Origin: Thereva unica
Taxonomy: Eukaryota > Arthropoda > Insecta > Diptera > Therevidae
Length of the DNA: 64,000 nucleotides
Assembly (NCBI GenBank): GCA_949987705.1
Contig: OX465285.1
Coordinates: forward strand, 92,451,975 to 92,515,974
Reading direction: 5' to 3'
The translations under genes and the position numbers were made by a program. How positions within the stretch are numbered: the stretch's first letter is position 1; each line of letters begins with the position of its first letter. The notes below the pieces were generated by a model. The model saw nothing but the letters and a program-made list of their open reading frames with translations. It searched no databases and had not been told where the DNA came from. Shown piece by piece: positions 1 to 12,488 of the stretch.

Positions 1-324
1 GCACTGCCTTCCTTCTATGAATGTGACAAAGTCTGCCTTCAGTATCTTTGATAGGGTATTAAAATGAATAGCTATATTTGCTAATCGTTTATTCAGCGAT
101 ACCTCCCCTTGAATTTCCTATTCAGTTTTTTGTATTGATTGTAAGGCTTATTAAGCACATTCAATAAGGGCTAATTCAAAAACAGTTCTTCGTTCTCCTT
201 GTTTCGTTATTTTCAGTCCTTCTTTCGTCATAATTCATAGTTATTCTTAATTTTTCTTACCTATTTCGTATTACACTCAATACAGACACGTTAAAAGCCA
301 TAGACATCAACCAAGTATATCTTT
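1..324. other. AT-rich spacer before first element
   Basis: No gene is seen. A stretch at about 282-312 (CAGACACG followed by AGACATCAACC) recurs inside the next element at about 509-529. The repeat unit may therefore start upstream of the inverted repeat, or the element may carry an internal duplication. Confidence 0.5.
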
Positions 325-709
325 AAGGTCCGTTTATATCTACAGACATTGAGCGTGCCAGTAACGCGCGGCGCCAGGCACCGACAATCGCCGTTTATTC
401 ACACCTAGCGTCCCATATAAGGCGATAGATACTAGTTGTATTTTTGTTGAAAATGTTCAAATAATTCTCAGTTCCGACGCTCTATTGATACTTCTCGGCA
501 GACAGCCACAGACACGTACAGACATCAACCGTGCAGACAAAATATTCTTTCCGTGAATGCTGGCTGGATACGGCCCGTGTCTGTCCACATCTGCACTGCC
601 GTATCACGGAGATGTTAATACGTTCATACACACGGTATAGAAGAATATTATTTTGTCTATCGCGGTGCGTGTCTGCCACACTCGATGTCGGTAGATATGA
701 ACGGACCTT
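325..709. mobile_element. Inverted-repeat element (MITE-like), about 385 bp
   Basis: The first 37 bases (325-361, beginning AAGGTCCGTT) match the reverse complement of the last 37 (709-673) with about five differences, and weaker pairing continues inward to about 373/661. The interior is rich in CAGACACG-type motifs that form further imperfect inverted repeats. No transposase is present, so it looks like a non-autonomous DNA transposon or foldback element. The flanks give no convincing target-site duplication, so the superfamily is unknown. The two small reading frames here are by-products of the repeat. Confidence 0.7.
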
Positions 710-3399
710 TACTAGTAATTTTTTCCGAAATATCAACCCAGATAATCTCTGAGAAAATCTAGAATCGAGGCTCGACAATGTTCGCAAAGCATTGCCAAAC
801 TTAAAAATCTCATATTTTACAAGATTTAAGCGGGAGCCATATAGCACATGTCCTCCGTTCGTCCAAGTGGCAAACATACATATCGAAACACGGAAAGGCG
901 GAGAAACTGAACTCAAAACACGTATAATATGTGGTCCATCCTTTAGGTTAACGAATTTTAAACATACCTCCGGTTGCGGGTAAAGCTAATCCTTGACCCT
1001 CGGTTATCCTCGATGATGTTACGGCTTTAATTGATATCTTTCATTCCTTTTGGAAATTGGTCGTGAATCTTGTCTATAAACAATAATTGGATGAATTTTT
1101 TTCTGAGGGCACCTGAAATTTCCAAATTTTCACGATTCCCTTTTTTTTAATTAGTTCAAAGGCGAACTTTTTTATCTTCCAAGTCCTGTTCTTAACAAGA
1201 TTTTAAAGGCGGCTCAAAATATTTTAAAATTGAATCAGAAGAAGAAGACAGTTAGTCCGGCATTGTAAAACTAAAACCATAAAAAAATAAAATATTACAT
1301 TCATGAAAAATAAAATGCTGTAAAACTAAATTTAAGTGCATATAAAAAAGGATTAGGAAAGGTCCTTTTAGTCAACTAAGGTACAATTTCAGCGAAATCA
1401 TCATCAGACACACCAGACCTAACTTTTGACTAATTCAACAAGAAACCCAGCAAACAAAATCTTCCATTTCATTTTTATTTTATTTTTGTTTGTTGTTGGG
1501 CTGAGATGGCCAGACAGACAGACAGAAAGAAAAAGAAAGAGAAAGAGCTAGATAGCAAAGAAAAAGATCCTTGAAGTCGTAAAAAATATTTCTTTTACCG
1601 TCTCCAGATTTTTCTTTCTGTTGGTTGGATATAATAAAGTCATAAAATTCCAAGAAAAGTGATGACCTACTGACTTTATCACCGCGATGTGTGCCTTTAT
1701 ATAAATAATTCATTCCCACAATTTTTAGTAAGACCACGAATAAAAATGCACGAGACGATAGAGCCAGAGAGCACAGAAAGAGAGTGTGGGTGGGTGGTAG
1801 AATAAACGAGTTTTGGAGCTTTTTGAGAGTTATGGAAACTACCGCAAAATTAAATAACTGCAATAAAGGAACGGTTTTTATGGGAATTGTAAAAATGCAT
1901 GGTTTATGATTATTACCATAAGACGACTACTATTCATGTTCCCAGCCCCAACCGCTACAGTACCCACAGCTAGGGCGATAGAGTAGTCATAACAGACAAT
2001 ATGTCTGTTAAAGTAATAAAAATATTTAAACAAAAGATATCTACAATATTGCGCCATAAAATTGAATTATAGACATTATCCTCACTCTATAAAAATATAT
2101 TCGTCCTTTTTTCTGAAGACCGAGAGTAATATGTTAGGATCTGATCCTTGAAGAAATTTGCTATAATAGTATCCAGTTACACTAAAAGGATTCCGTTTTT
2201 CTATAGAAGCAATTCACGAACAAAAAAGGACTGTGTTCAATCAATCCGGATGCAGATATCCTTCGACTTTCAATCCCCCCCCCCCCCCTATATCCTCCGC
2301 CCTTGAACTACTCTTCCGTTTTTTTGTATGTAATCAAATTATGTTGCACAAAACTTTAAACAAATTGAAAATCTCATCCTGTATATATCGAAGGAAAATG
2401 CACTCTTAAATAAGCTCCTTACATACACACACAAAAAAAATATCCCTGGCTGGTGGATGCTCCTGTTGGATATGTGAGTCTTGAGCAGTTGAATTGAAAT
2501 CCTTTATCTCAGGAGTACCTTTCAACTTTATGTCATGCCGTCCTTGAATAAAAGCATTACATTGAGCTGAACGTTTGCCCATCGATTTATCTTGAATTTT
2601 TTAAAGGAAGCTTTGAACGTTTCATATATACATACATATATATGGCAGCAAATCCGTATTGAAAGTATACGAATTGAATCCGAAAAGTGGCATACTTACG
2701 ATGCATACGCTCATGGATTATATATTGAAACTTTTAGGAAAGAATTGCGCAGTATTGAAAGCGATATTAACTGAATAAAATGTGTTCATCCTTTAGTGTA
2801 TCTGGATAAAAAAAAAATACTGAGAAAAATAAATAAATAAAATAAACAAAATAATAAAGAAATTAAACTCTTGTGTTTTTAATATCCTATCTAAAGGATC
2901 CGGATCAACAAACAACGAAAAACAAAAATATATATAAAAATATAAATTCCGAAAAAGAGTTTGTTTACAATTTTAAGGAAATTTTCCTGATAAAATATTG
3001 AGAGTGTTTTTATTGTGAAATGGTGCTCGATGAGAGTGTGCATTTTTATATGAACAGAAATTGGGTTAATATTGGCATAAATGATTTTTCAGTTTCAGAT
3101 ACACTCAGTCAGTCATATCGTATATAGTCTCTTCATGTCGATAGCACTCTGTCGTCTGTGCTATCACTGCCTGCAGGATACACCCATCTTTTTATTGATA
3201 TTAAAAGCTGATGATATTGATTCCGAATAACACTCGTATTTCATTCAATAGAGAAGGATTCCTAATAAATAATAAATTTCGATATTCACAAAACAAAAAT
3301 TTATTTAGAAATATTTTGAGTATTCAAATTGGTCCAATTATATCAGCAGCGTTTAGAAATTTAATTTGATAGGAGAAAATAAATTTTTAGGTTTCTTTC
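710..3399. other. Unassigned AT-rich spacer with simple repeats
   Basis: No gene is recognised. Contents are an AG-rich microsatellite-like tract at about 1511-1556, a run of 14 C at 2275-2288, TA/CA-rich patches near 2625-2645 and many A or T runs. A diverged copy of a dispersed 27-bp core lies at 1941-1970. Open reading frames here are short and compositionally biased. Confidence 0.5.
1941..1970 (-). repeat. Diverged copy of dispersed 27-bp core repeat
   Basis: The plus strand reads CCCAGCCCCAACCGCTACAG then TACCCAC. It aligns with better copies at 5021-5048, 26476-26502, 55610-55660 and 60385-60437. Taken alone it would be weak. Confidence 0.4.
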
Positions 3400-3720
3400 A
3401 TGAAGAACTTGTTGAATGCAACCTATAGGGATTTAGTGTATCACTCGGTGAGTAGCAAAATAAAGTTGAACCTATCCCATACAAATATTCCACCACAACT
3501 ACCCCTTAAGAGAGATATCTGGTACTATGGAGTAGATAACTGGCTGGGGTTTACTGACTGGGATTTGTGTTTTCTTAGTAAGAACCTTCACTGTATTGCT
3601 TATTGTGTCATTAGAGCTATGCAGGCAGGAAGAGAATACAGACAAGTATCACAAAGTATTAAGCGCTTTGGTGAGTCTGGCCTGGTTACTCTAGACATCT
3701 TAAAGATTTTTGACAGATAA
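3400..3720 (+). mobile_element. CR1-like non-LTR retrotransposon fragment (linker and RT start)
   Basis: An open frame of 106 codons. Residues about 25-55 contain a PPQLPLKRDIWYYGVDNWLG block like the segment following the endonuclease in CR1-type ORF2 proteins. Residues about 92-106 read GESGLVTLDILKIFDR, which matches the first catalytic block of reverse transcriptase (consensus near LDISKAFDRVW). The distance between these blocks is far shorter than in an intact ORF2, so an internal deletion has joined them. The frame then stops and nothing further of the RT follows. A dead fragment; the clade is inferred from motif resemblance only. Confidence 0.55.
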
Positions 3721-3899
3721 TAGCAATAAACTCAGTTGTTTAAGGTTAGGTTAGGAGTCGGCCTGCCTCGAGCTCGGATTTAGGTCCAATTACTACTTTA
3801 GCTCGTCGTTTTGTTGTCACAATCTCGAAAACCTTGTGTTCGGTGGTTATTTTGTCTGCTTTTGTTGGCTGAATCTAGATCTTTTATCTATGAAAACTC

Positions 3900-4445
3900 A
3901 AATGCTACATCCTTGTGAAGGTTCCAAGTTCATTGCGGGGCAGGCCTGCAGGTTCGCTAGCACTAGAGCTTGATTGATACCTGGGTGTACCGCGAGACAC
4001 CAGGGCAGCGAATTCATAGTGTTCTTTAGATAAACACTTGCTTGACGTTCTGTGACATGTTGGAACCGTCTTTTAATATACGTGAAAAGCAGTTCCTCCC
4101 GAAATTGGAGGGAGCTAGCAAGACGTAGAGACGACTGGAAGAGGAGACTTCGAGAGGCCCTACTCCTACAAGGCCTGTAACGTCATTTAAGAAGAAGAAA
4201 GAACTACATCTGCAATCTCTGTTTCTCCACTATCTTCTTGAGGGTGTTTCAGCGAAGAAGCCCTTTGTGAAGGTCAATCTAGGTGAAAGGCAGTCCATGG
4301 TTGTAGCGACCATAGCGTCAAACCCGAGCTCAACGAGAGAGATCATACCGGAAATATCTACCCCAGTAGTGGTATTTCGTATTTCAGCACTGGTCCAGAC
4401 AACTAGTGTAAATGCAGAAAATCTTCAAAGATTCAAGGTAGGACG
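3900..4445 (-). mobile_element. R1/LOA-like retrotransposon fragment, antisense
   Basis: Read on the minus strand this stretch carries broken pieces of the region after the reverse-transcriptase thumb (a CSALK-type block near 4385-4400) and the approach to RNase H. It aligns at DNA level with the better-preserved minus-strand copy at 54850-55500. For example, the plus-strand strings GTTTCTCCACT, CTTCTTGAGGG and AAGCCC recur in the same order, as do TCTAGATAAAC-like and TGACGTTCTGTGAC-like strings. Several frameshifts and stops are present. It is another copy of the RNase H-bearing family found at 53-60 kb. Confidence 0.55.
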
Positions 4446-4660
4446 GTAGTTACGAATCTGCTTCGCTCTAAGGAAGCAACCCGACCTATTGCGTTCCAGC
4501 TAAACTATATAGGGTCTACTTACGTAATGGCAGCTCCAGATTACATTATATGTATTGGGCACACCGGGTAATAAAATAGTTCTCCAGAAATCCCAAATGA
4601 AGTCAAAGATCAGGAACATAAGGACCTCCTATCGAACAAGTTTGTTGTTTGTTGTCGTGG

Positions 4661-4711
4661 TGCAGCCCTCTGGTTGGCATCACTAATGTAGACGCCAACC
4701 AGATGGCTGCA
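4661..4711. repeat. Short hairpin (18-bp arms)
   Basis: The left arm TGCAGCCCTCTGGTTGGC (4661-4678) pairs with 4694-4711 with one mismatch across a 15-base loop. It may be the remnant of a small foldback element. No terminator or RNA function is implied. Confidence 0.7.
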
Positions 4712-7099
4712 TCCCGGTCAAATGTTCTTCCATAAACAAATTCCAATTATTTATAAAACTATTGTGAATATTATGTTAACACAAAACAAAAATTACAAAA
4801 CAAAACAAAAAACTAAGATCATGTATTAAATCTTCATATAAATATCAAAACGAGATTATTCCGATTAGCTCACTAGTGGGCATAGTCCAAGTGCATTCTT
4901 GCCAAATCTCCCATTAATTATTATCATCATGGATTAAAACGTGACTAACCTAATTACAAGATTTATGCACTTGAGCTAGATTTTCAAGTTATGACCTAAT
5001 TCCACGCGCCATAAAATATTCCCATACCCAACTGCTCCAATACCTACTGCTGTCATGGGTTTAATCTTGTCTTGGAGGCTAGAGATTACTAGACTCACGC
5101 CAATTTACCTTTTTTGTGGAAAACAAAAGGTTGTATATTAAATCTTTATAAGTATCAAAAAGGAGATTATATTCTACAGGAAATCCCCAAAGAAACGACC
5201 TAACGCCATTAAACTCCCAGCTACCGAAATAAATAAAACAAAATAAAATGATCACTTTAGCCAACTTGTAATTTGTTTATTACACAAAAGTTTTAATCTA
5301 AAATTTCGTAATTCATTTGTGAAGCGAACTTTCGTTCCCTTCCCCAAATCTCACTCCTGGCATTTTCGATTATTACCGAAAGTTAGAAATCACACAGAAA
5401 CGAGGTCCCGACAAACAAAGAAACCCAACAACTTTCCTTTTAGTTATGATTTTCATCAACTCTTTACTGAAAGAATTATGTTTACATTTTAACCAATATT
5501 TTACGAAAGTTTTAATATGAAAACTTGGTACCAAAAATCCACCCCTCGGCCCCGCTCCGTCCTGCCCCAGCAGCCCTGCTCCAGCCAAGCCTAAAAAATA
5601 TCACAAAAAAAAAGATTGAAAATTTCCCCGAAATGAGGTGAAGTTAAAAGGAAAATCTCTCAAGAAAATTCAACCGATAATTTCCACCTGAGTTGGGACT
5701 TTGTGCAAGTATCGATTCGGGCACAATCATTAATTTCAAATGATTTGGTGCTCGATAAGGCATAAATTATTGCTGAATCATGTGGGGGAGGCAGATTAAT
5801 TAAATTCGATTATGTACCATCGAGTGGCACACAGAGGATATACGGCCGCTCGCGGAGAAAGCGAGAGAAAGTCTGACTAACTGACTGTGTATGGCCTGTG
5901 TGAGCAATTCTAGTGTAAACAAACAAAACAGGTGAAAAATTTCACCGCCAAAAACTTTTGTGGCAGGGAAAAATAATAATTAATAAATATATGATCATTC
6001 ACGGAATTAATGAAGCTATTGTGTTCGTGAACTCTGTGCGCTCTGCGAAGCCCCAAAACAGTTGTTTACCATGAATGTAAACGATTTTGTTATGTTACCT
6101 GCAGGAAGCTAGAAATGGAAGTTCGGATGTATGATGGCAGTGGTGGAAGAGCTGGTGCTTTGTTATCGATATGATATTCCTGAAAATTTGTTAAGTTATT
6201 TAAGAGGAAAGTTTCTGGTACTTATATACTCTAAGAAAGGTAAACTTATCCTGCGAAATACGTAAAAGTTATTCTGCACAGGTACAAAACTGAGCAGGTG
6301 TAATTATCAGCGGAAAACTATTACGGAGAATTCTGTGGTGTCATCATTGGCTTGTTGGCGAGAATAAATGGTATCACGTTGCTCTGTGCATAAACAATAA
6401 AAGTTTAGCAAAATATTTATGAAAGGAAGACATAAATCGATACTTCGAAATTCTATAGATACGTTTGCCGGGTCTCTGGGTAAAGATGCTCTCATACAGT
6501 AATTGCAGGGCACTTTTGCATCCTTCGACACTGTGCCCTTGTAGCAGTAAGGGATCAAGATGCTTACGATACGGAGATTTTGCTTACATTAAAGCATATT
6601 ATGATTTGCCAGAACGTGTTATTAGAAATAGCAGAGGAGCACCAGAAATCAATTTAGTACAAGTATACAATTGGAGTACCAGGGCTATGTATAATATCAC
6701 CATGCAACATGTTCGACAAATAGCTTTACACAGTTAAATGTAGGACAAAATCGAAATTGCTTTGCTTTGTTAATGTCTAGCAATTACTTTAATAGGCCTG
6801 AAAAACAATCACAAAACACTCCATGGTTTCTGCTATTCTAATCCCAGAAATAAATAAATGACGAGAAGTTTGCGACCGACCAGACTTTTGAGTGCCAAAA
6901 TACACGCGAACGCATAAAGTTGACGTAAAGAGGGGTTTCACACATGAAGTGAAGTGCGCAGCTTACCTCTTTTTTCAAGAGGGGGCCGCGCTTAGAACTT
7001 TGCACGTCGTCGTTTTCGAATCAAATTCAAGCCAGACTGAAAACTTTCGAGATTTGGAACTTCGATGTCAATAGTAGTGTCTCTGGCTTGAAAAATCAT
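4712..7099. other. Spacer with a diverged direct repeat
   Basis: No gene is recognised. Two direct copies of about 50 bp lie at about 4812-4862 and 5124-5174 (both contain TATTAAATCTT, TATCAAAA and GAGATTAT). They flank a copy of the dispersed core repeat at 5021-5048. A frame at 6465-6737 (90 codons) matches nothing I know. Confidence 0.45.
5021..5048 (-). repeat. Copy of dispersed 27-bp core repeat
   Basis: The plus strand reads CCCATACCCAACTGCTCCAA then TACCTACT. It is preceded by an AAAATATT-like string and followed by TGGGTTTA, a flank arrangement also seen around the copy at 26476-26502. The repeat unit is therefore longer than the core. Confidence 0.5.
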
Positions 7100-7690
7100 G
7101 CTTTTTCATTGATAGCTGCCAAATTGAAGACATTAGGATGCACTCGAATTTTTGTAGGTATGTATTTCAGAACGAGTCTTTGTAGTCAGATTAAGTATAG
7201 TTAAGCCTTCTAGTGGTTCATATAATACTGAAATATGATTCCCAAAAGGTTTAGCGGCCTAAGCTCTAGCAGATCATCTGAAATCATCTACAGATCTTGT
7301 ATCTGAAAGTCTGTGAAGGGAATCCGTTTTACCTACTCTATTTGAGAATTTCCAACATTGTGCTGCTGAAACTGGTGTAGCATTTCTGAACAACTCCGTA
7401 AAAAGTGATTGCTCCCTCACAGCATTCTGCAGAGTTAGCACCACATAAATTGACTATGGGTTGGACAGGGCGAATAAACAGCATTTGGATTTTTCTCTAG
7501 AATATGCCGTTGTCCTATGATTCTTTCATATTAGAACCATTGTCGTATCTTTGTACTCGACAGTCTTCCAAAAGGAGTGGTATACCCTTCTAGAGTATCG
7601 ACAATTAAACCAGCGATCGCCTGACCAACTTTTTGGTTACAATCGACGAATCGTTCTTGAATTATAAATATCTTTTGCTTCGAGTTAAAA
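7100..7690 (-). mobile_element. hAT transposase pseudogene (ZMYM1/DUF4371 type)
   Basis: The minus-strand translation, with frameshifts and stops, follows the domain order of zinc-finger-MYM/DUF4371-like hAT transposases. First comes a VDCNQKVGQAIAGLIVDTL segment (about 7640-7580), then DCRVQRYDNGSNM (about 7567-7525), which matches the family's CRGQxYDNGxNM block. Next are NPNAVYSPCPTHS (about 7490-7450) and GAITFYGVVQKCYTSFSST (about 7425-7365), which match the PCxxHSLNL and FFGxxQxLYxFFSxS blocks, and finally an LSDTR string (about 7310). An intact protein would cut and paste its own element as a nuclear DDE transposase; this copy cannot. No terminal repeats were identified. Confidence 0.7.
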
Positions 7691-10600
7691 TGGACGGACA
7701 TTCCCAACTCGCATGCATTGCCATATGCTCATATTCATTGGTATTTTCATCTCCGGTTACAATACGACGCAAAAACTAATCCGTCTTCGTCGTGACTCCT
7801 ACCAGCCCCCCCCCCCGCAAAATCTCACCCAAAGCTCTCCCATCATGTAAGCCCACCCACAAAGCCCTCACACTCTAGCGAGGTTTAGCTAGTATCACAC
7901 AGGTGTCGCGCATCCAAAGCTAACTACACAGATTCTTGTCACGAATAAAGCCCACACCCAAGTTCACAACCTCATCTCGGAGCGCTGCTGCTATACTACC
8001 TCTTCTCACCTAAAAACGAGATAGGAAGCTCTAAATATATATTTTTTTACTATATGTATATCCTTTTGGTTTTGTAGAATAAAATTTTGACAATTGGTAA
8101 CTTTTGAAATTACCGAAGCTCCACGTTATGCAGAATGTTAGTGGATTCAACGTTTTTTTCAGGCGGGCAAGCAGGCTCGGTAGTTCAGGCGTGAAGATGG
8201 CCAACCACCATTGCAAAATAAGTACCAAAAGCGCCAATGTTTTGCTTTCTCAACAAAAGTATCGATTTATAAAAAAAACAAAATTTTCACTCAGCAGAAT
8301 CGATGCTGCAGACCTCACAAAAAGGTCCAATTTAAATGACCAAACATAAAGAACATAAAACTCCCAACAAACTACCACTATTAATTTGAAAATCCCACAT
8401 CTTTAGTCCCAATACCTAATTACCACATTATCCCCATTATTGACACCGATTAAGACTTTAACATCACTACATTTAACACGATTGATTAACAAATTAGTCA
8501 AGATATTGAAATCAGGTGACCCCAAAATCGTTGTACAATGGCGGGTAAAAAACACCACATAAATTCTCTTTTTGAAGATAAAACCCCAATCGTCCTTGAA
8601 AGTTTCGGAAAAGGTACAAAGAGCCATAAAAACGTTTTTTTTTTTCATTGTCTTTATTTTCAGGTAAACATCTCCTCCATTATCTGCCGTTAACCTCTTA
8701 CCAAAAAATAAAAAAAAGAGCCCCAAGCAAATCGTCATCAGCAATAAATTCTCATTGAACCATTTTCCCAGGGGCAGCACCTATCCGAGGCGAAGGTTTG
8801 GACAACATTGTTTCTTCCACCACCTCTGCTGTCGCCCCGCACCTGAAAATGGATACTAAATGCTGACATACGATTTTTTTCGTATAAATTAAGGTTAGAG
8901 CATTTTTAATACCGCAACGGTCCAACAAAACAAAATTTAATGCATCCAGGTAACGACCGCAGAGAATGGCATAGCGTTGTCCCATTTTTTTTGGGACATT
9001 TGTCCCAATATCGTTAAGGACGTTCTGAAGGGCATGGAGAGCATAATTGAGCATGGATTCTGCTTGTCAAGTAGACGGGGGAGGAAAGTGCAAATAAATT
9101 ACGAATCTTTGAATATAACTGAAAATAACCCTCTCTCGTTGACCAAGGACTGACCTAGCCATACGAGTAAACTCCAAGGATATTTTGGTTCATCTTATAA
9201 GGTTTATCCTTGTGAGCTGAGGTTATTGCAGAGACAAGCTCCCTCTCTCTCGACCCACACTCCCAAAGAAAATAAAAATATTCAAGCTAACCATGAATTT
9301 ATGAGAAGTTATGTTTATGTGTGGGAAGTTAAACCCTGATGGGTATGGGGTGTACCATAGGCCAGTAGTATGGTGTGCATTTCGAGGATCTGCCCCTCAT
9401 GTCTGGAAACATTTATTTCGCTTAACGCGCGCCACAGGAATAAAGTTAAAGCGAAAATTTATTGGACTGTTACCCAAAGGATAAAATTTTCCTTGGTTTT
9501 TGCAGCCATCCAAAAATTTTTATCCTATATTCCTATCACACACATACATGGCATTCGGGGGATTCCAGGGATTGTGCCTCACTGACCACACTTTTAAGAA
9601 AATCATAAATCGTCCCATGTTCGCCGTTCTGCATTTACGACTGCAATTTTAAATGAAATGCGGATAGAAGATGGACGATGAGTTTTGCATATTATTTTTC
9701 TTTTTATTATACTATATAGAATTTTATTGTTGCATATATTCGAAACTTTTTACCGAGATTACATTTGCATGTGGCTTAACACACAGGAGCAACGAAAAAA
9801 AAAATAAATTTTAAAATATTTTCATATGCACACACGGACCGACATTTGAATTATTTATTTTCATGTATTTCACATTTCTGCATTTGTATTCTCTGTGCAC
9901 ATTTTTCGATTTGTTAATAAAAATGTTAACTTTTTCGTGGTTATTCATTTTCATGATAATGAAGAGCTTGTGTACAATTTGCATAGAAAATTAATGCATG
10001 AGAGATGTTGTAATCAACATTAGTTGCAAAACTCGCTTAAAACAGTTTTTGTGTGAGCTTTACAGGTGCTCTAGTCGTATATTAAAATTACTTTACTTTT
10101 TTCATTTGTTAATTAATGATTTAATTAAATAAATATTTTTTCGTTTGTTAACTAAAATTATATACCAGTGCTTTCAGAGGTTATCTAATGAAGACACAAT
10201 TTGGGCAGCCTGAAAATTTTTGACCCCTGTTTTTCCATATTTCCACCAAATTGTTTTCACTTTAATCGTATGGGCCCCAAACCGATTTTTGACACGAAAC
10301 AAGAACTTCTAATGTCTGATGAATTCCATGCTTGAGGAATACCTCTAGGGAAGCTAATATGGGACTTGTCGTGATCCTACTGCGGATCATTTTTTCATTG
10401 ACATCTGATGGCTTTTCTGATATGCGTTCATATTTCAAAGAGAAGTCATCCGACCAAAATCCTATCCAAAAATATAACACTTTTCGAGCAGGTCTTCCTG
10501 TACTTAAACAAATTAGATTATTGTCGCGGGGCGTAAGAGCTTTATTCTTTTAAGATCGCAGATTGTTTGTCGAGTACAGACCCTAGGCTGGGTGCCCACC

Positions 10601-12480
10601 ACGGAGTCGCACTTAGCAAAAAATATCAAAATTCGAACTAAACACTGCTATTTCAAACAAGTCCTTCCAGCAACTGCAAGGCAGAACTTCGGACCTCAAA
10701 ACTGTAGCTGAATCGCCGGAGGGATCGGAGGGGGGGGGGGGGGTGAGACTCCCGAGGTCTTACCTTCAATTCGTGCATTACACCTTATAACAACAGAATA
10801 GTTACAAACTCCAATTACAGTAACCAAGCGTATGGTAAATAACTTAAAAATGTACTTCAACCAATGGTACACACATAATGAACTCAAACCAAATATAATC
10901 TAAAAGAGAATCAACAATTTTCAAAATTCTTATGTAAAGTATATCAACTGAACAAAGAGCTAAGTAAGAGTAGCATGACAATTGAAAAAAACTTTAAACG
11001 GTCTGGAAAAAACCCCGCCCTGGTACCACGACGTTTCCTTGATACCTCGAAGCGTTATTTATTTCCGCCTACCATTTTTTCTTCTCTACTTCGAAAAATC
11101 TCAGCGTTTTTTTTTGTAATTATCTAAGTAGTAGTAACGTTTTTATTGGAATTAAAATCCTATTTGTGAAAACAGGCTTCCGTTACAGAATCTGTCACTA
11201 CACTGTCACCAAAAACATCATTGATCATACGCGAAAACAAGAACACGACTAAGAGTTTGGAGTGCATTTCAGAAAGCACTTTATGTAAGTTCTTATATAC
11301 CATGTGTCGGGTGAGTCAGGTTGAGTGCCCGAATAGGCTAACCTCAGACTCCCACAACATACTACAAATTTAGACATTAGCCGATCCAAAAATGAGACAG
11401 AATTATATCCGGGGCTGCAGCAGGTCTTCAGAAGGGCTGCTCGTCTGGGGGACGTCGTATGGAGAGACCTGGGCGTAATACCTTCTTGCGTGCATCACCA
11501 CTTACCTGTATCTAAACCGATCCTCTTAGGGCCGATGCCGATTACTTAACGGAACCAGGAGATGACCTGAAAAAGAAAGTCCGGATCCCGGCATCACAAA
11601 TAACAATCTAACCAAAACCAAACTAAAAACGAAATTATTCTTTAAAGTGGAGAAATTAGCTTTGTTCCAGAACTCGAATGTGGGATCCCGCGGGACAAAA
11701 TTTTTCCCAATTTGTGTTTCTTTACTTTCTCATGCAAGAAAAAGCGGGGAAATTTTCACTTCCCCTCATGCAGGAATTAGCCGGAGGTTTTCGGTCCTGG
11801 GATTTCTTGCAAGTTGTCAGTTGACAATTTTTTGTATGTATGTGGGTATCTTAACAAGCGGCATACACATAGACAATCGACATTTATGTTATCTTTTTCT
11901 TGATTTGCAGGAAATTGCCCAAAAAGTGTTTCTTTACTTTCTGAATTTTTGGCAAAATTATCCCCACCATTCACTAAGTTTTTTCCCAACAAATTTTTGC
12001 AGGAAAAGTACTGGAACAAAGCTATTAATTACAATATTTCTTCATACAACAACCAAAACTTGTGTTATGTCAATACTAACAATACATTACCGTGAACTTA
12101 CAGATGAGTAAAATGAGTCATGTCTATCAACGTTATACAACTCAATATAAGAACGAACGAAAATAAAACGGCCCTGGTACCATGACGCTTTTGTTTTGCC
12201 CTTTCACGTTATCAAAGGATGCTTGTTTCTTATGCGGTGTGATAGGACTACATGCAAAAATAAATGTAATTGGAATATTGCAACAACGGTTCAAATCTGG
12301 TGAAAGAAAAGCAAGGTGAAAGTGGAAAAGAACTGTGTAAGAGAGATCCATAAAGTACGGTTGCAATGGGTAACGTATATTTGAGACCTTCGATACAGTA
12401 AAATTACCAAAAAGACAAATTAAGGAAATATTTTCATAAGTCAGCATTCGATATCTTCTTTCGAGGCGATAATATGGGTT
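7691..12480. other. Spacer with homopolymers, no recognised gene
   Basis: It holds a C run near 7806-7815, a possible very diverged core-repeat copy near 8394-8420, AT-rich low-complexity DNA at 9690-10150 and a run of 14 G at 10730-10743. A frame of 154 codons at 11647-12111 (plus) contains two copies of GTGTTTCTTTACTTTCT about 210 bases apart and no known domain. Minus-strand frames at 8403-9054 match no family I recognise. Confidence 0.45.
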
Positions 12481-12488
12481 TCTTACCT

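Noticed and set aside
482..916. Minus-strand frame of 144 codons
   Set aside because: Half of it lies inside the 325-709 inverted-repeat element and the rest in ordinary spacer. There is no domain.
3745..3760. TTAGG-like telomeric repeat (GGTTAGGTTAGGA)
   Set aside because: Only about two units are present, next to a retroelement fragment; this is too short to mean an interstitial telomere.
8403..9054. Two minus-strand frames with a pyrimidine-AG/GT context
   Set aside because: The only intron that would join their parts would be about 29 bases, too short for insects, and the proteins are not recognised.
10990..12200. Direct repeat CCCTGGTACCACGACGTTT-like at about 11018 and 12173, possible LTRs
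   Set aside because: Similarity is limited to about 25 bp with no TG...CA ends, polypurine tract or internal gag/pol.
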